Shown: positions 15,085-24,206 of the stretch, in pieces
Position numbering within the stretch: the first letter of the stretch is position 1
Layout of the letters: each line of letters opens with the position of its first letter
Source of the DNA: Butyrivibrio sp. NC2007
Lineage (GTDB): Bacteria; Bacillota; Clostridia; Lachnospirales; Lachnospiraceae
Direction of reading: 5' to 3'
Assembly (NCBI RefSeq): GCF_000421405.1
Contig: NZ_ATWY01000008.1
Span: 1 to 64,000, forward strand
DNA length: 64,000 nt
The notes under the pieces: model-generated
The model's database searches: none
What the model was told of the DNA's origin: nothing
The model's input: the letters and a program-made list of their open reading frames with translations, nothing else
Translations under genes and position numbers: made by a program

Positions 15085-16572
15085 TTATTTGCGCTCGTCA
15101 AGGATTTCCTGGATGAGTTCGCGCTCGTCCATGTGGTATTTGACGCCTTTGATCTCCTGATAGTCTTCGTGGCCCTTTCCGGCGAGGACAATGATGTCGC
15201 CCTGCTCGCCGTGGTCGATGGCGTAGGCTATGGCTTCCTTACGGTCTGTGATCTTGATATATTTGCCGTCTGTCTTCTTGATGCCAGTCTCGATATCGGC
15301 AATGATATCCAATGGCTCCTCAAAACGTGGGTTGTCAGATGTGATAATTGTAAAGTCCGCATATCTTCCTGAAACCTCGCCCATCTCAAAGCGGCGGAGC
15401 TTACTTCTGTTACCGCCACAGCCAAAGAGGCAGATAAGCCTGTTTGGACGATAGTCACGGAGTGTTGTCAAAAGACTCTTAAGAGCCATTGCATTGTGTG
15501 CATAGTCGATCATCAGAGTGAATTCATCTGAAACCTTCACCATCTCGATCCTGCCCTTAACCTTGGCACCCTTAAGCGCAGGTGCAATCTGCTCAGGGCT
15601 GCAGCCAAAGTGCCTTGCAACAGCTATTGCGCAGAGTGCGTTGTATACACTGAACTTGCCGGGATTTGTTATCTCTGCATGCATTTCGATAAGTCCTTCT
15701 GTGTCAAAGAATACACCGAGATTGCCGGGCTTTCTGATATATGCAAGATTGATGGCACGAATATCAACATCCTTGTTGAAGCCGTAAGTCTCGACCTCAC
15801 AGGTATGTCCCTTTAAGATGTCATCTGTATGGATATCATCTCCGTTGCAGATACCAACCTTGCACTGTTTAAACAGAAGTCCCTTGCAGTGCATGTAATC
15901 CTCGAAGTCCTTGTGCTCATTGGGTCCTATATGGTCGGGCTCGATGTTGGTAAAGATTCCGATATCAAAGATAAATCCCTGACTTCTGTGAAGCATAAGT
16001 CCCTGGGAAGAAACCTCCATAACTACCGCATCACAGCCTGCCTCTACCATCTTAGCCATATATTCCTGAAGAGTGTATGACTCGGGAGTTGTATTCTCAG
16101 CATGAATGTGCTCATCGCCGATTATTACTTCAATTGTTCCGATAAGACCTACCTTGTAGCCTGCATTCTCAAGCATGCTCCTGATAAGATATGTGGTAGT
16201 GGTCTTACCCTTTGTTCCGGTTATACCGATGGTCTTAAGCTTGGAAGCCGGATGATCAAAATATGCTGCTGAAATAAATGCCATTGCATATCTGGTATCA
16301 GCAACTCTTATAACAGGAAGTTTGGAATCTTCAGGAAGCTCAACCTCTGCTTCTGCCACGATCGCAGCGGCCTTTTTCTCTGCTGCGTCTGCTGCACAGG
16401 AGTGTCCATCGAAGTTTGCACCCTTAATACAGATAAAAAGAGAACCCTCCTCTATCTTCCTGTTATCATTTATTACATTCTTGACCTCAATACTCTCTGC
16501 GTTTAATTCCACATCGCTGTTACCCGCAGTAATCCTGTATTCAAGCCCTTCCAGCAGTTTACTTAGCTTCAT
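15085..16572 (-). CDS. murE: UDP-MurNAc-tripeptide ligase, DAP-adding MurE
   Basis: Adds the third residue to UDP-MurNAc-L-Ala-D-Glu in the cytoplasm during peptidoglycan synthesis. The Mur ligase domains are in order: N-terminal uridine-binding domain, central ATP site GTKGKTTTTYL, and a C-terminal domain with ITSDNPRFEEP. The DNPR tetrad is the marker for meso-diaminopimelate specificity. The ATG at 16572 is chosen over an upstream in-frame start because GGAGG lies directly before it and the family N terminus starts there (MKLSKLLEGLEY). The product is 495 residues. It appears to be a single-gene unit. Confidence 0.96.
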   Translation of the reverse strand: MKLSKLLEGLEYRITAGNSDVELNAESIEVKNVINDNRKIEEGSLFICIKGANFDGHSCAADAAEKKAAAIVAEAEVELPEDSKLPVIRVADTRYAMAFISAAYFDHPASKLKTIGITGTKGKTTTTYLIRSMLENAGYKVGLIGTIEVIIGDEHIHAENTTPESYTLQEYMAKMVEAGCDAVVMEVSSQGLMLHRSQGFIFDIGIFTNIEPDHIGPNEHKDFEDYMHCKGLLFKQCKVGICNGDDIHTDDILKGHTCEVETYGFNKDVDIRAINLAYIRKPGNLGVFFDTEGLIEMHAEITNPGKFSVYNALCAIAVARHFGCSPEQIAPALKGAKVKGRIEMVKVSDEFTLMIDYAHNAMALKSLLTTLRDYRPNRLICLFGCGGNRSKLRRFEMGEVSGRYADFTIITSDNPRFEEPLDIIADIETGIKKTDGKYIKITDRKEAIAYAIDHGEQGDIIVLAGKGHEDYQEIKGVKYHMDERELIQEILDERK

Positions 16573-16640
16573 TTGTCGACCTCCAATATTTAATTTTTTT
16601 GTCACATTTTCGACACAAATGTGTATTATATTATTCTTAT

Positions 16641-16662
16641 AGATGTGAACTAGCTCACATCT
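16641..16662. promoter_or_regulatory. inverted repeat upstream of murE
   Basis: AGATGTGA (16641-16648) and TCACATCT (16655-16662) are perfect eight-base arms around a six-base spacer. On the minus strand the site lies directly upstream of a TATAAT-like element near 16630-16625, so it could be an operator at the murE promoter. No regulator is identified. Confidence 0.4.
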
Positions 16663-16675
16663 CCCCCTCATAAGA

Positions 16676-16713
16676 AACCGCAAACACACGCCCCTGCGTG
16701 TGTTTTTGTGGTT
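16676..16713 (-). terminator. probable terminator after recJ
   Basis: A strong stem with core AAACACACGC (16682-16691) / GCGTGTGTTT (16696-16705), extended by AACC/GGTT ends, begins at the recJ stop codon. The following T-run is short (TTTC), so termination may be partial. Confidence 0.55.
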
Positions 16714-18509
16714 TATGGGGTATTTTTTGAATAATCACTCATGACCAGCTGAACGCTCTCTCTTCCCATATAGCTGTTAATATTCGGATAGAAAGCCGCC
16801 TTGATGGTCATGGTCTGTCCGGACTCTCCGGCATAGAGAGCTTCTACTCTTCCGGCTCCGTATTCATCCTCAAGGAACCGGTTAAAGTTTTCCAGATCTC
16901 CAAAATACATCATATCACAGGCTGTACCAGTTTCATCACAGACCCTGTATTTTCCGCAGTTTTTGTTCTTGCCCAAAATCCTTCCGGATAAGAGCCTTAT
17001 ATCCTTCTGGACAAATATTGGTTTCTCATTGCCGTTGCCAAAGGGTTCAAGCATCTCAAGCTCTTTTACAAAATCCATGTCTGCATATCTAAACGGAAGA
17101 ACCATATCAACCTTAAGCACCGGCACAAAGTCCTCCTCAGAGAGTGTGCACTCATTATTAAGTCTGGTCCTCAGCTCATCAATATTCTCGACAGGAAGCG
17201 AAAGTCCCGCTGCCATCTTGTGTCCGCCAAACTTGGTAAAAAGCTCCTTGCAGGTGGAAAGAGCCTTAAACATATCGTAGCTCTCGATTGACCTTCCCGA
17301 CCCCTTGGCGCCTTCCGCTCCATTGGTGAGAATGATGGTAGGCCTGTAATATTTCTCCTTGATCCTTCCTGCTATGATGCCGGCAATGGATTCCTGAACT
17401 TCAGGAAGATATACCACAAGAACCTTGGGAAGTTCTCCCTTTGCAGCTTCTTTCTCAATTTCTGAAACTGCCTCTTCCACTCCCTGAACTGTCAGAGTCT
17501 TGCGGGAGTCGTTCATATCCTTCAGATCTTGTGCCATTTTGGCAGCTTCATTGACATCTCTTTCAAGGAAAAGAGAAAGTGCACGGGATGCAAGATCAAG
17601 CCTTCCTGTAGCATTAAGACATGGTCCTATTACAAAGCCGTAATGAAATGCTGACATATTCCTGGCATCGAGACCATTAACGTTTATCAGCGCCTTAAGG
17701 CCTGCGTTTTCTGTATTCGAAATTCTCCTAAGGGACTCCTTGACAATGATCCTGTTCTCATCACGAAGCTCCATAACATCACAGACTGTGGCTATTCCGG
17801 CAAAAATGAGCATCTCGTCAAAGAAAGCCTTGACCTTCGGATCCTCTGCCTGTCCTGATATTCTCGCCATCATCTGAAGAAACTTGTATGCCACTACAGC
17901 TCCGCAGATTTCCTTAAATGAGCAGCTGCCATCCTTTCTCTTAGGATCTATGACTGCGTCTGCAGGAGGAAGAATCTCTTTTTCCCCATCAGAGCCATCT
18001 TCAAAAGGCACCTCATGGTGGTCCGTTACTACGACTGTCAGCCCCTCGTCCTTGGCATGTCTTATCTGTTCGTAAGCTGCAATTCCGTTATCACAGGTAA
18101 TGATGGTATCTCTGCCATCGGCAATGGCAAGATCCACCAGCTTGATGCTAAGGCCGTATCCGTCCTTGACCCTGTCGGGAAGGACATAGTCCACATCTGC
18201 CCCAAAGAGCTCAAGGCCCTTGACCAGAATATATGAAGAGCATATTCCGTCTACATCATAGTCTCCTATAACCCTGATCCTGGCACCCTCTGAGATACGA
18301 TCCAGCATGACCTTAGCGCCTCTGTCAATGTCAGCAAGCTCTGCCGGGTCATGGAGCATTGACGCATCCCCTGAAAGGTAGCTCTTTATCTCTTCGTCTG
18401 TAGTAAGTCCCCTATTGGTCAGAAGTCTGGCAGTTATCCTGCTGATACCGAATTTCTCGGCAATGGCATCAAAATCTGCCTTCTTCATCTTCACCATCCA
18501 TTTTGACAT
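16713..18509 (-). CDS. recJ: single-stranded-DNA-specific exonuclease RecJ
   Basis: A 5'-3' ssDNA exonuclease of the DHH superfamily used in recombination and repair. DHH motifs are visible: VIGDYDVDGICSSY, TCDNGI, VVTDHHEV and FAGIATVCDVM, then the DHHA1 segment GPCLNATGRLD and GGHKMAAGLS near residue 430. At 598 residues it lies within the normal range. The ATG at 18509 is chosen because GGGGAG sits seven bases upstream; an in-frame ATG seven codons earlier lacks such a site. Confidence 0.96.
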   Translation of the reverse strand: MSKWMVKMKKADFDAIAEKFGISRITARLLTNRGLTTDEEIKSYLSGDASMLHDPAELADIDRGAKVMLDRISEGARIRVIGDYDVDGICSSYILVKGLELFGADVDYVLPDRVKDGYGLSIKLVDLAIADGRDTIITCDNGIAAYEQIRHAKDEGLTVVVTDHHEVPFEDGSDGEKEILPPADAVIDPKRKDGSCSFKEICGAVVAYKFLQMMARISGQAEDPKVKAFFDEMLIFAGIATVCDVMELRDENRIIVKESLRRISNTENAGLKALINVNGLDARNMSAFHYGFVIGPCLNATGRLDLASRALSLFLERDVNEAAKMAQDLKDMNDSRKTLTVQGVEEAVSEIEKEAAKGELPKVLVVYLPEVQESIAGIIAGRIKEKYYRPTIILTNGAEGAKGSGRSIESYDMFKALSTCKELFTKFGGHKMAAGLSLPVENIDELRTRLNNECTLSEEDFVPVLKVDMVLPFRYADMDFVKELEMLEPFGNGNEKPIFVQKDIRLLSGRILGKNKNCGKYRVCDETGTACDMMYFGDLENFNRFLEDEYGAGRVEALYAGESGQTMTIKAAFYPNINSYMGRESVQLVMSDYSKNTP

Positions 18510-18573
18510 ATAAATACTCCCCAAATCCATACTAAAAGATGTCTATACCCTTGCAATAAATGCTCAAAAGGGT

Positions 18574-18613
18574 AAAAAAACACCGTTCATATTATTATAA
18601 ACATGAACGGTGT
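18574..18613 (-). terminator. intrinsic terminator after secDF
   Basis: On the minus strand the perfect 11-bp stem ACACCGTTCAT / ATGAACGGTGT is followed by seven T. It isolates the SCIFF-secDF unit from recJ. Confidence 0.93.
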
Positions 18614-18627
18614 CCTATTTTTATACC

Positions 18628-20928
18628 TTATTCAGCTTTTTTGCTTCCAATAAAGTTCTTAAAGCTTGTCTTGAGGTCATACCACATAGGTGATGCAACA
18701 AAGATTGATGAGTATGTACCACAGATTACGCCAACCATAAGAGGAAGAGCAAATGCCTTGATATCAGCTACACCGAAGATGTAAAGAGCAAATACTGTGA
18801 AGAATGTAGTTGCTGATGTGAAGAGGCTTCGAGTAACAGTCTGGGAAACACTGGTGTTAACCAGATCCTCAAGCTCCTTCCTGCCGGTAGCAAGATGCAG
18901 GTTCTCACGAATACGGTCGAAGGTAACGATGGTATCGTTGATGGAGTAACCGATGATTGTAAGTACTACTGCGATGAATGTGTTACCAACAGCAAGTCTT
19001 GTAAATGCGTAAGATACAATTACGATCAGTGCGTCATGTGCAAGAGCAATGATAGCTGCTGCGCCAAACTTGATATCCTTGAATCTGATCCAGATGTAGA
19101 TAAGCATTGCTACTAAAGCGATAGCAAGAGCTACAATAGCATCTGTTCTCATCTCTGAACTGATAACACCACTGATGGTCTCAGCTGCGATGTTCTCAGG
19201 TGATACACCGTAATTAGTCTCAAGTGCCTGATCTACAGCCTCTCTCTGAGCAACTGTAAGAGTTGATGTCTTAAAGATAACCTGGTTTGTACCTGTTACA
19301 GTCTGGATAAGAACTTCATTGATTCCGGCTGCACTCTTGATGTCTTCCTTAACTCCTGACTCAAGTTCTGCAAGAGTGTACTCCTTGTCAAATGTAACAG
19401 TTGTTGATGTTCCACCTACAAAGTCAAGACTGTAGTTGAATGCACCCTTTCCTGCTGATGAGTTGATTGCCATAACGATGATTCCGGCAACGATGATTGC
19501 GCAGGAAATTCCGTAGAATATCTTTCTCTTTGCAATGAAGTCAAACTTCTTAATCTTCTTAGCCTTTCCGTAAAGAACAGGACTCTGAAGTCCGATTCCG
19601 TAAAGGATTGAAGTGATAAGTCTTGTAATTACAAGAGCTGTAAACATTGAAAGGATGATACCAAGAATAAGTGTCTCAGCAAATCCCTTGATGCTTCCTG
19701 TACCCTTCCATAACAATACGGCAGCAATGATAAGTGTTGTAATGTTACCGTCAAGGATTGATGAAAGAGCCTTGTTATATCCGTTCTTTCTCGCCTCATC
19801 AACAGCCTTACCGGAAGCGATCTCCTCCTTGATTCTGGAGAATACAAGAACGTTTGCGTCAACCGCCATACCGATTGAAAGGATGATACCTGCGATTCCG
19901 GGAAGTGTAAGTGTCATCTCAAATGCAGATAACAGGAACACCATAAGTCCTGAATAGAAAGCAAGTGCAAGTGTAGCTGATACACCGAGCAGTCTGAAGA
20001 ATACGATCATGAAGATTGCAATAAGTGCAAATCCTACAGCTGCTGCTATAAGGCTGGTTCTGATAGCGTTGCTACCGAGCTGAGCGCCTACAACATTTGA
20101 ACGAAGTTCGTTGAGCTGAAGCTTAAGTCCACCGATTCGGATCATTGAAGCAAGGTTATCTGCTGCCTCAAATGAACTCATTCCTGTGATAACAGCCTTA
20201 CCGTCTGTAATAGCTGCCTGAACATTAGGAACACTGATGAACTGTCCGTCATAGTAAATACCGATGCTCTCACCATTTGCAAAAGCCTTGGTTGTTGCAT
20301 CAGCAAATGCCTTTGTTCCGTTTTCTGTAAACTCAAGAGATACTACCGGCTCCTGTGCGCCATATGAGTCCTGCTGATATCCTGCCTGAGCAGCTGCAAC
20401 ATCCTCACCTGCAAGTACGATTGAACCGTCTGCCTTGAGCTCATCTATTGTCTTGTTAAGAACATATCCAAACACAGGGTTCTCATCCATTACGATGTTT
20501 CCGTCAGCATCATATGAAAAACCTGAGCTGTATGTGTAGTTCTCGTTACCATCCTTATCTGTCTGTGCTATAAAGTACAGATTACCGGGCTGTCCGAGTT
20601 CCTCAAGGATCTTGTTAGCATCTGATACACCCGGAATCTCGATGTTGATACGGTTTGCGCCTTCCTGGTAAACCTGAGATTCTGTGCTGTACTGCTGCAC
20701 ACGCTGCTGCAGCTTGTAGATGGTATCTGACATATCCTCTTTGGAAGGATTCTCCTCACCAACTACTTCGTAAGTGATGCTGACACCACCTGCGAGATCA
20801 AGTCCAAGATCAATACTGTCAAGTGATCCTGACTTGTCGGCGCCAAGTCCGTAAACTGCTGAGTATCCGAGTCCCCCAAGAAGTCCCAGGGCAAGGATAA
20901 GCGCCAATACATACTTTAACCTTTTCAT
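18628..20928 (-). CDS. secDF: protein translocase subunits SecD and SecF, fused
   Basis: A 766-residue fusion that uses the proton motive force to assist Sec-dependent export. The SecD half runs from residue 1 to about 460: first TM helix, the DLGLDLAGGVSITYEV motif, the P1 periplasmic domain and TM helices containing GIAGIILSIGMAVDANVLVFSRIKEE. The SecF half (about 465-766) has SLDFVGGTSTTVTF and the helix GYSINDTIVTFDRIREN. Fusion is known in Bacillus and Clostridia. It starts 18 bases after the SCIFF maturase stop, so both are in one transcript with the SCIFF precursor upstream. Confidence 0.97.
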   Translation of the reverse strand: MKRLKYVLALILALGLLGGLGYSAVYGLGADKSGSLDSIDLGLDLAGGVSITYEVVGEENPSKEDMSDTIYKLQQRVQQYSTESQVYQEGANRINIEIPGVSDANKILEELGQPGNLYFIAQTDKDGNENYTYSSGFSYDADGNIVMDENPVFGYVLNKTIDELKADGSIVLAGEDVAAAQAGYQQDSYGAQEPVVSLEFTENGTKAFADATTKAFANGESIGIYYDGQFISVPNVQAAITDGKAVITGMSSFEAADNLASMIRIGGLKLQLNELRSNVVGAQLGSNAIRTSLIAAAVGFALIAIFMIVFFRLLGVSATLALAFYSGLMVFLLSAFEMTLTLPGIAGIILSIGMAVDANVLVFSRIKEEIASGKAVDEARKNGYNKALSSILDGNITTLIIAAVLLWKGTGSIKGFAETLILGIILSMFTALVITRLITSILYGIGLQSPVLYGKAKKIKKFDFIAKRKIFYGISCAIIVAGIIVMAINSSAGKGAFNYSLDFVGGTSTTVTFDKEYTLAELESGVKEDIKSAAGINEVLIQTVTGTNQVIFKTSTLTVAQREAVDQALETNYGVSPENIAAETISGVISSEMRTDAIVALAIALVAMLIYIWIRFKDIKFGAAAIIALAHDALIVIVSYAFTRLAVGNTFIAVVLTIIGYSINDTIVTFDRIRENLHLATGRKELEDLVNTSVSQTVTRSLFTSATTFFTVFALYIFGVADIKAFALPLMVGVICGTYSSIFVASPMWYDLKTSFKNFIGSKKAE

Positions 20929-20946
20929 GACTAATTATTCCTCCAT

Positions 20947-22383
20947 TTAACCTTCTTCAGCTAATGCTGCTTTTATCATAATCGCACACTCGATGCGCTT
21001 TCTCTGAAGCTCACATCCGTGCTTATATGTCGTATTGATGTCACCGTTGAAATTATAAGCATTGGCAGCACAACCGCCGCTGCAATAATATCTTGCAAAA
21101 CATTTCTCACACTCGGGTCTTGAGTATACGTTACTCTTTTTGAACATCTCGCGGATGTCGTCTCTCTTAATGCCCTCGAAGACATTTCCCATAATGAAGT
21201 CTTCATTGCCTACAAACTGATGGCATGGGTAGAGATCTCCCCAGGGAGTAACACCCAAATATTCGCATCCCGATCCGCAGCCTGAAAGTCTCTTGGCTAC
21301 GCAAGGGCCGCCCTCAAGATCTATATTGAAGTGGAAGAAGTTAAAGCCTCTTCCCTCTTTACGTCTCTCTAAATAGAACTTTGCAAGCTTATCATACTCT
21401 TCACAGAGCTTTGGTATATCCTCGTCCTTAAGTGCGTACCAGTCCTCAGGCTTAGCAACAACAGGCTCTACAGAAATCTGCTTAAATCCAAGATCTGCCA
21501 GATGCTTAACATCCTCTGAGAAATCGAGGTTGTTGTGAGTAAAGGTACCTCTTACGAAGTAACGCAGCTGATGACGGGATTCTGCAACCTTCTTGAACTT
21601 GGGAACTATGTCATCGTAACATCCCTGTCCGCCTTTTCTGGGACGCATGAAGTCGTTTACTTCCTTGCGGCCGTCGATGGAAAGAACTATATTTCCCATC
21701 TCTTTGTTTACATAATCCAGGATCTCATCAGTAAGAAGGGTTCCGTTGGTGGTAATGGTAAATCTGAAGTTCTTGTCATGCTCCTTCTCAATGCTGCGAC
21801 CGTATTCTACTATTTTCTTGACTACCTCCCAGTTCATGAGAGGCTCTCCGCCAAAGAAATCCACTTCAAGATTTCTTCTGTTTCCGGAATTCTTAATCAG
21901 GAAATCAAGGGCTGCCTTGCCGACTTCCTCGCTCATAAGAGCACGTCTTCCGTGGTACTCACCCTCATCCGCAAAGCAGTATTTGCATCTGAGGTTACAG
22001 TCGTGAGCGATATTAAGGCACAGTGCCTTAACAACGGTATCTCTCTCCTGGAAGTCCTCGACATAATTTTCATAAACATCATCGGTATAAAGAACTTCTG
22101 ATGCCCTGAGCTCCAAGAGCTCTGAAATTGCCTCTCCGATATCCTCAGGTGAATACTTGCCGGATATCTCAGGCATGAGGATTATCTCATTAAAGAGCTT
22201 CTGGAAATCCTCATCTCCTTCCTTGTCCTCACCTTCGCGTGCAGCTGCTGTGCCGTAGTAGCTTATCAGCTTCTCCTCAACGATGGATACAAGGTCTAAA
22301 ACAACGTCATCCACAACATGAACAGAGCCTGAATTCACGTCCAGGACTATGTTGTAGCCGTTGTTTGTGTACGCGTGAACCAT
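20947..22383 (-). CDS. scfB: thioether cross-link-forming SCIFF peptide maturase (radical SAM)
   Basis: A 478-residue radical SAM/SPASM enzyme that installs thioether bridges in the SCIFF peptide encoded just upstream. The N-terminal region (about 1-110) corresponds to the peptide-recognition part. The SAM cluster motif is CNLRCKYC near residue 130, followed by GGEPLMNW. The SPASM region has C-rich segments SGCGSGCEYLG, PCHQF, ECEKCFARYYCSGGC and a final HGCELQ that bind auxiliary Fe-S clusters. The 104 bases between it and the precursor hold a hairpin that could reduce read-through. It directly precedes secDF. Confidence 0.95.
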   Translation of the reverse strand: MVHAYTNNGYNIVLDVNSGSVHVVDDVVLDLVSIVEEKLISYYGTAAAREGEDKEGDEDFQKLFNEIILMPEISGKYSPEDIGEAISELLELRASEVLYTDDVYENYVEDFQERDTVVKALCLNIAHDCNLRCKYCFADEGEYHGRRALMSEEVGKAALDFLIKNSGNRRNLEVDFFGGEPLMNWEVVKKIVEYGRSIEKEHDKNFRFTITTNGTLLTDEILDYVNKEMGNIVLSIDGRKEVNDFMRPRKGGQGCYDDIVPKFKKVAESRHQLRYFVRGTFTHNNLDFSEDVKHLADLGFKQISVEPVVAKPEDWYALKDEDIPKLCEEYDKLAKFYLERRKEGRGFNFFHFNIDLEGGPCVAKRLSGCGSGCEYLGVTPWGDLYPCHQFVGNEDFIMGNVFEGIKRDDIREMFKKSNVYSRPECEKCFARYYCSGGCAANAYNFNGDINTTYKHGCELQRKRIECAIMIKAALAEEG

Positions 22384-22430
22384 AAAAATAAAAACTCCTA
22401 ACTAAATAAAATCATATAACGCAAGAATAG

Positions 22431-22456
22431 GCAGCGACCGATTATTGGGTCGCTGC
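22431..22456 (-). terminator. hairpin between SCIFF precursor and maturase (attenuator-like)
   Basis: A perfect nine-bp stem GCAGCGACC / GGTCGCTGC with an eight-base loop lies 32 bases after the precursor stop. The following bases (CTATTCTTGC on the minus strand) contain no T-run, so it is more likely a leaky terminator or an RNA-processing or 3'-stabilising hairpin that lets the peptide mRNA exceed that of the maturase. Confidence 0.65.
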
Positions 22457-22487
22457 CCGGCATTTTTGCTTAACTTATCGGTAAAGA

Positions 22488-22634
22488 TTACTTGCTAAGC
22501 TGCTCACAGCTCTGGTTACCTACTGTGCAGGAAGTCTTGCAAGCTGACTGGCATGATGTCTGGCACTCGCCGCATCCGCCCTTCTTCATTGATTCCTTAA
22601 GATTTCTTGTTACTAATGACTTTACATGCTTCAT
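22488..22634 (-). CDS. scfA: SCIFF (six-cysteines-in-forty-five) ranthipeptide precursor
   Basis: A 48-residue peptide starting MKHVKSLVTRNLKES and containing six cysteines at residues 21, 24, 28, 32, 36 and 43 in the pattern GGCGECQTSCQSACKTSC...SC. This is the signature of the SCIFF family, which is widespread and highly conserved in Clostridia. The N-terminal half acts as leader; the cysteine-rich half is the substrate for thioether formation by the adjacent maturase. The ATG has AGGAGG eight bases upstream. Function in the cell remains poorly defined for the family. Confidence 0.96.
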   Translation of the reverse strand: MKHVKSLVTRNLKESMKKGGCGECQTSCQSACKTSCTVGNQSCEQLSK

Positions 22635-22693
22635 AATATTGCCTCCTACTTGAAATGCCAATTAATGCACCTTAAGTTTTTTTATGTCGATTC

Positions 22694-22721
22694 AGTATAT
22701 CATAGATTACGGAATAGTTAA
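22694..22721 (-). promoter_or_regulatory. putative promoter of the SCIFF unit
   Basis: Minus-strand TTAACT (22721-22716), a 16-base spacer and TATACT (22699-22694). The -35 element overlaps the stop codon of the upstream CNNM-type gene. Confidence 0.5.
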
Positions 22722-23965
22722 AGCATTTTTATTAAAACTTTAGTGATACGATTTCCCTTGATTCCCCTTGCTGTAAGGGTGATTCCGTTATCAAGTGTGA
22801 CTGTTTCCCCGTAGCCCGGAAGTCTGTCCAGAGCTTCGATCATAAGACCACCTATGGAGTCATAGTCCTCGGAATCAAGATCTGTACCAAGTTCATCATT
22901 TATATCATCAAGTTTCATGTTACCCTCTACCAGGTAACGCCTTCCACCCATGTTTTTGATGAGATTGATCTCATCAGAATCATATTCGTCACGGATCTCT
23001 CCGACGATCTCCTCAAGAAGATCCTCAAGTGTGATCATACCTACCGTTGCTCCGTACTCAGACAGGACAAATGCAACATTCTGGGACTTTTCTCTCATCT
23101 CAACAAGAAGGTCCGCAGTCTTTTTAAACTCGTAGGTATAATAGGCTTTTCTTAAGTGATCCGAAATCTTGAAGTTCTCCTTATCCTGAAGAAGGATTAG
23201 GTCCTTAACATTTATCAGTCCTATGATATTATCCTGTTCATTTCCCTCATAAACAGGAATTCTGGTGTACATGTTTTCCTTAAAGACCTTCATGACCTCG
23301 TCGAAGGTAGCCTGTGTGCTCACACAGCTCATATCGATCCTGGGTATCATGATGTCTTTTGCCACGGCATCAGAGAAGTCAAATACGTTGTAGATGATCT
23401 CTTTCTCTCCGCTCTCAATGACACCATCCTCGTGACTTACATCAACATAAGTCTTGAGCTCGTTCTCGGTCATAGCTTGACGGTTATCGGTATCCACATG
23501 AAGAATCTTCAATATAATTGTGGCAATACCGTTGATGATAAAGCTAAAGGGCACCATGATGGCCATGAGCGCCACAATTATCCCCGAGTACCAGAGAGAA
23601 ATATTCTCCGCATAAGCGGTAGCTATAGTCTTAGGAATGATCTCACCAAAGATCAGAACAACAAGGGTAAGCACGCCGGTTCCGATTCCTATGGCAAAGC
23701 TTCCGAACATATCCGTTACAAGAACGGTCATAAGCGCCGAAGCACTTAAGTTTACAATGTTATTTCCAATCAATATCGCAGAAAGCATCTTCTGCGTATC
23801 TTCGCATATCCTTAAAACTCTCGTAGCTCTTCTGTTGCCCTCATCAGCAAGTGCCTTCATCTTAACTTTATTGCAAGTCATAAGAGCTGTCTCTGCCGAC
23901 GAAAAAAAAGCAGATAACAAGACCAGCAAAACCAATATGATTATTCTAACCAAATGAACGTCCAA
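22718..23965 (-). CDS. CNNM/HlyC-CorC family membrane transporter
   Basis: A 415-residue membrane protein with an N-terminal DUF21 (CNNM) domain of four hydrophobic segments (about 1-150; ILLVLLSAFFSSAETALMTCN and GEIIPKT motifs). A pair of CBS domains follows (about 200-325, with IMIPRIDM and GMITLEDLLEEIVGEI), then a C-terminal CorC_HlyC domain (about 335-415). Members are linked to magnesium or cobalt export and sodium-coupled magnesium transport, and are often misnamed haemolysins. Upstream lies the second structured element. It appears to be a single-gene unit. Confidence 0.9.
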   Translation of the reverse strand: MDVHLVRIIILVLLVLLSAFFSSAETALMTCNKVKMKALADEGNRRATRVLRICEDTQKMLSAILIGNNIVNLSASALMTVLVTDMFGSFAIGIGTGVLTLVVLIFGEIIPKTIATAYAENISLWYSGIIVALMAIMVPFSFIINGIATIILKILHVDTDNRQAMTENELKTYVDVSHEDGVIESGEKEIIYNVFDFSDAVAKDIMIPRIDMSCVSTQATFDEVMKVFKENMYTRIPVYEGNEQDNIIGLINVKDLILLQDKENFKISDHLRKAYYTYEFKKTADLLVEMREKSQNVAFVLSEYGATVGMITLEDLLEEIVGEIRDEYDSDEINLIKNMGGRRYLVEGNMKLDDINDELGTDLDSEDYDSIGGLMIEALDRLPGYGETVTLDNGITLTARGIKGNRITKVLIKML

Positions 23966-23998
23966 AATATTCTCCTCATTATATTGTTATAGTACACA

Positions 23999-24198
23999 GG
24001 GCGAAGGGAGGCTTCCACAGGGGCCGGCGGCATATATTTATTGGGGTTTTCGATTGTTGTCCTGTGGAGGTGAGACCTATCAATTTCGAGTGTCAATACA
24101 CGATGAAATTGATGCCCAGGGCTCACCGGAGCGCTTAGGACAATGAGAAAATCACAATAAATATATGTCGCCGGCCCCTGTGGAAGCCCCCTTCGCCC
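23999..24198. ncRNA. structured intergenic element, copy B (candidate RNA or DNA fold)
   Basis: An outer stem of about 50 bp (23999-24056 with 24144-24198, few mismatches) encloses an 87-base core (24057-24143). Core helices: TTGTCCT/AGGACAA (24057-24063, 24137-24143); GGTGAG/CTCACC (24069-24074, 24122-24127); ATCAATTTC/GAAATTGAT (24079-24087, 24105-24113); GTGT/ACAC (24090-24093, 24098-24101). Unpaired conserved blocks shared with copy A include GTGGAG, ACCT, CCAGGGCTCA and GGAGCGCTT. It lies between the hisS stop and the CNNM gene start. The outer arm sequence is unrelated to that of copy A. Confidence 0.7.
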
Positions 24199-24206
24199 GT
24201 CACAAA

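Noticed and set aside
14932-15372. Plus-strand open frame of 146 codons over the structured element and the murE 3' end
   Set aside because: It runs through a self-complementary element and then antisense to murE, lacks a ribosome-binding site and has no recognisable protein features.
22640-22717. Possible extra small peptide gene upstream of the SCIFF precursor
   Set aside because: The stretch holds a promoter and ribosome-binding site; no short frame with a ribosome-binding site was seen.
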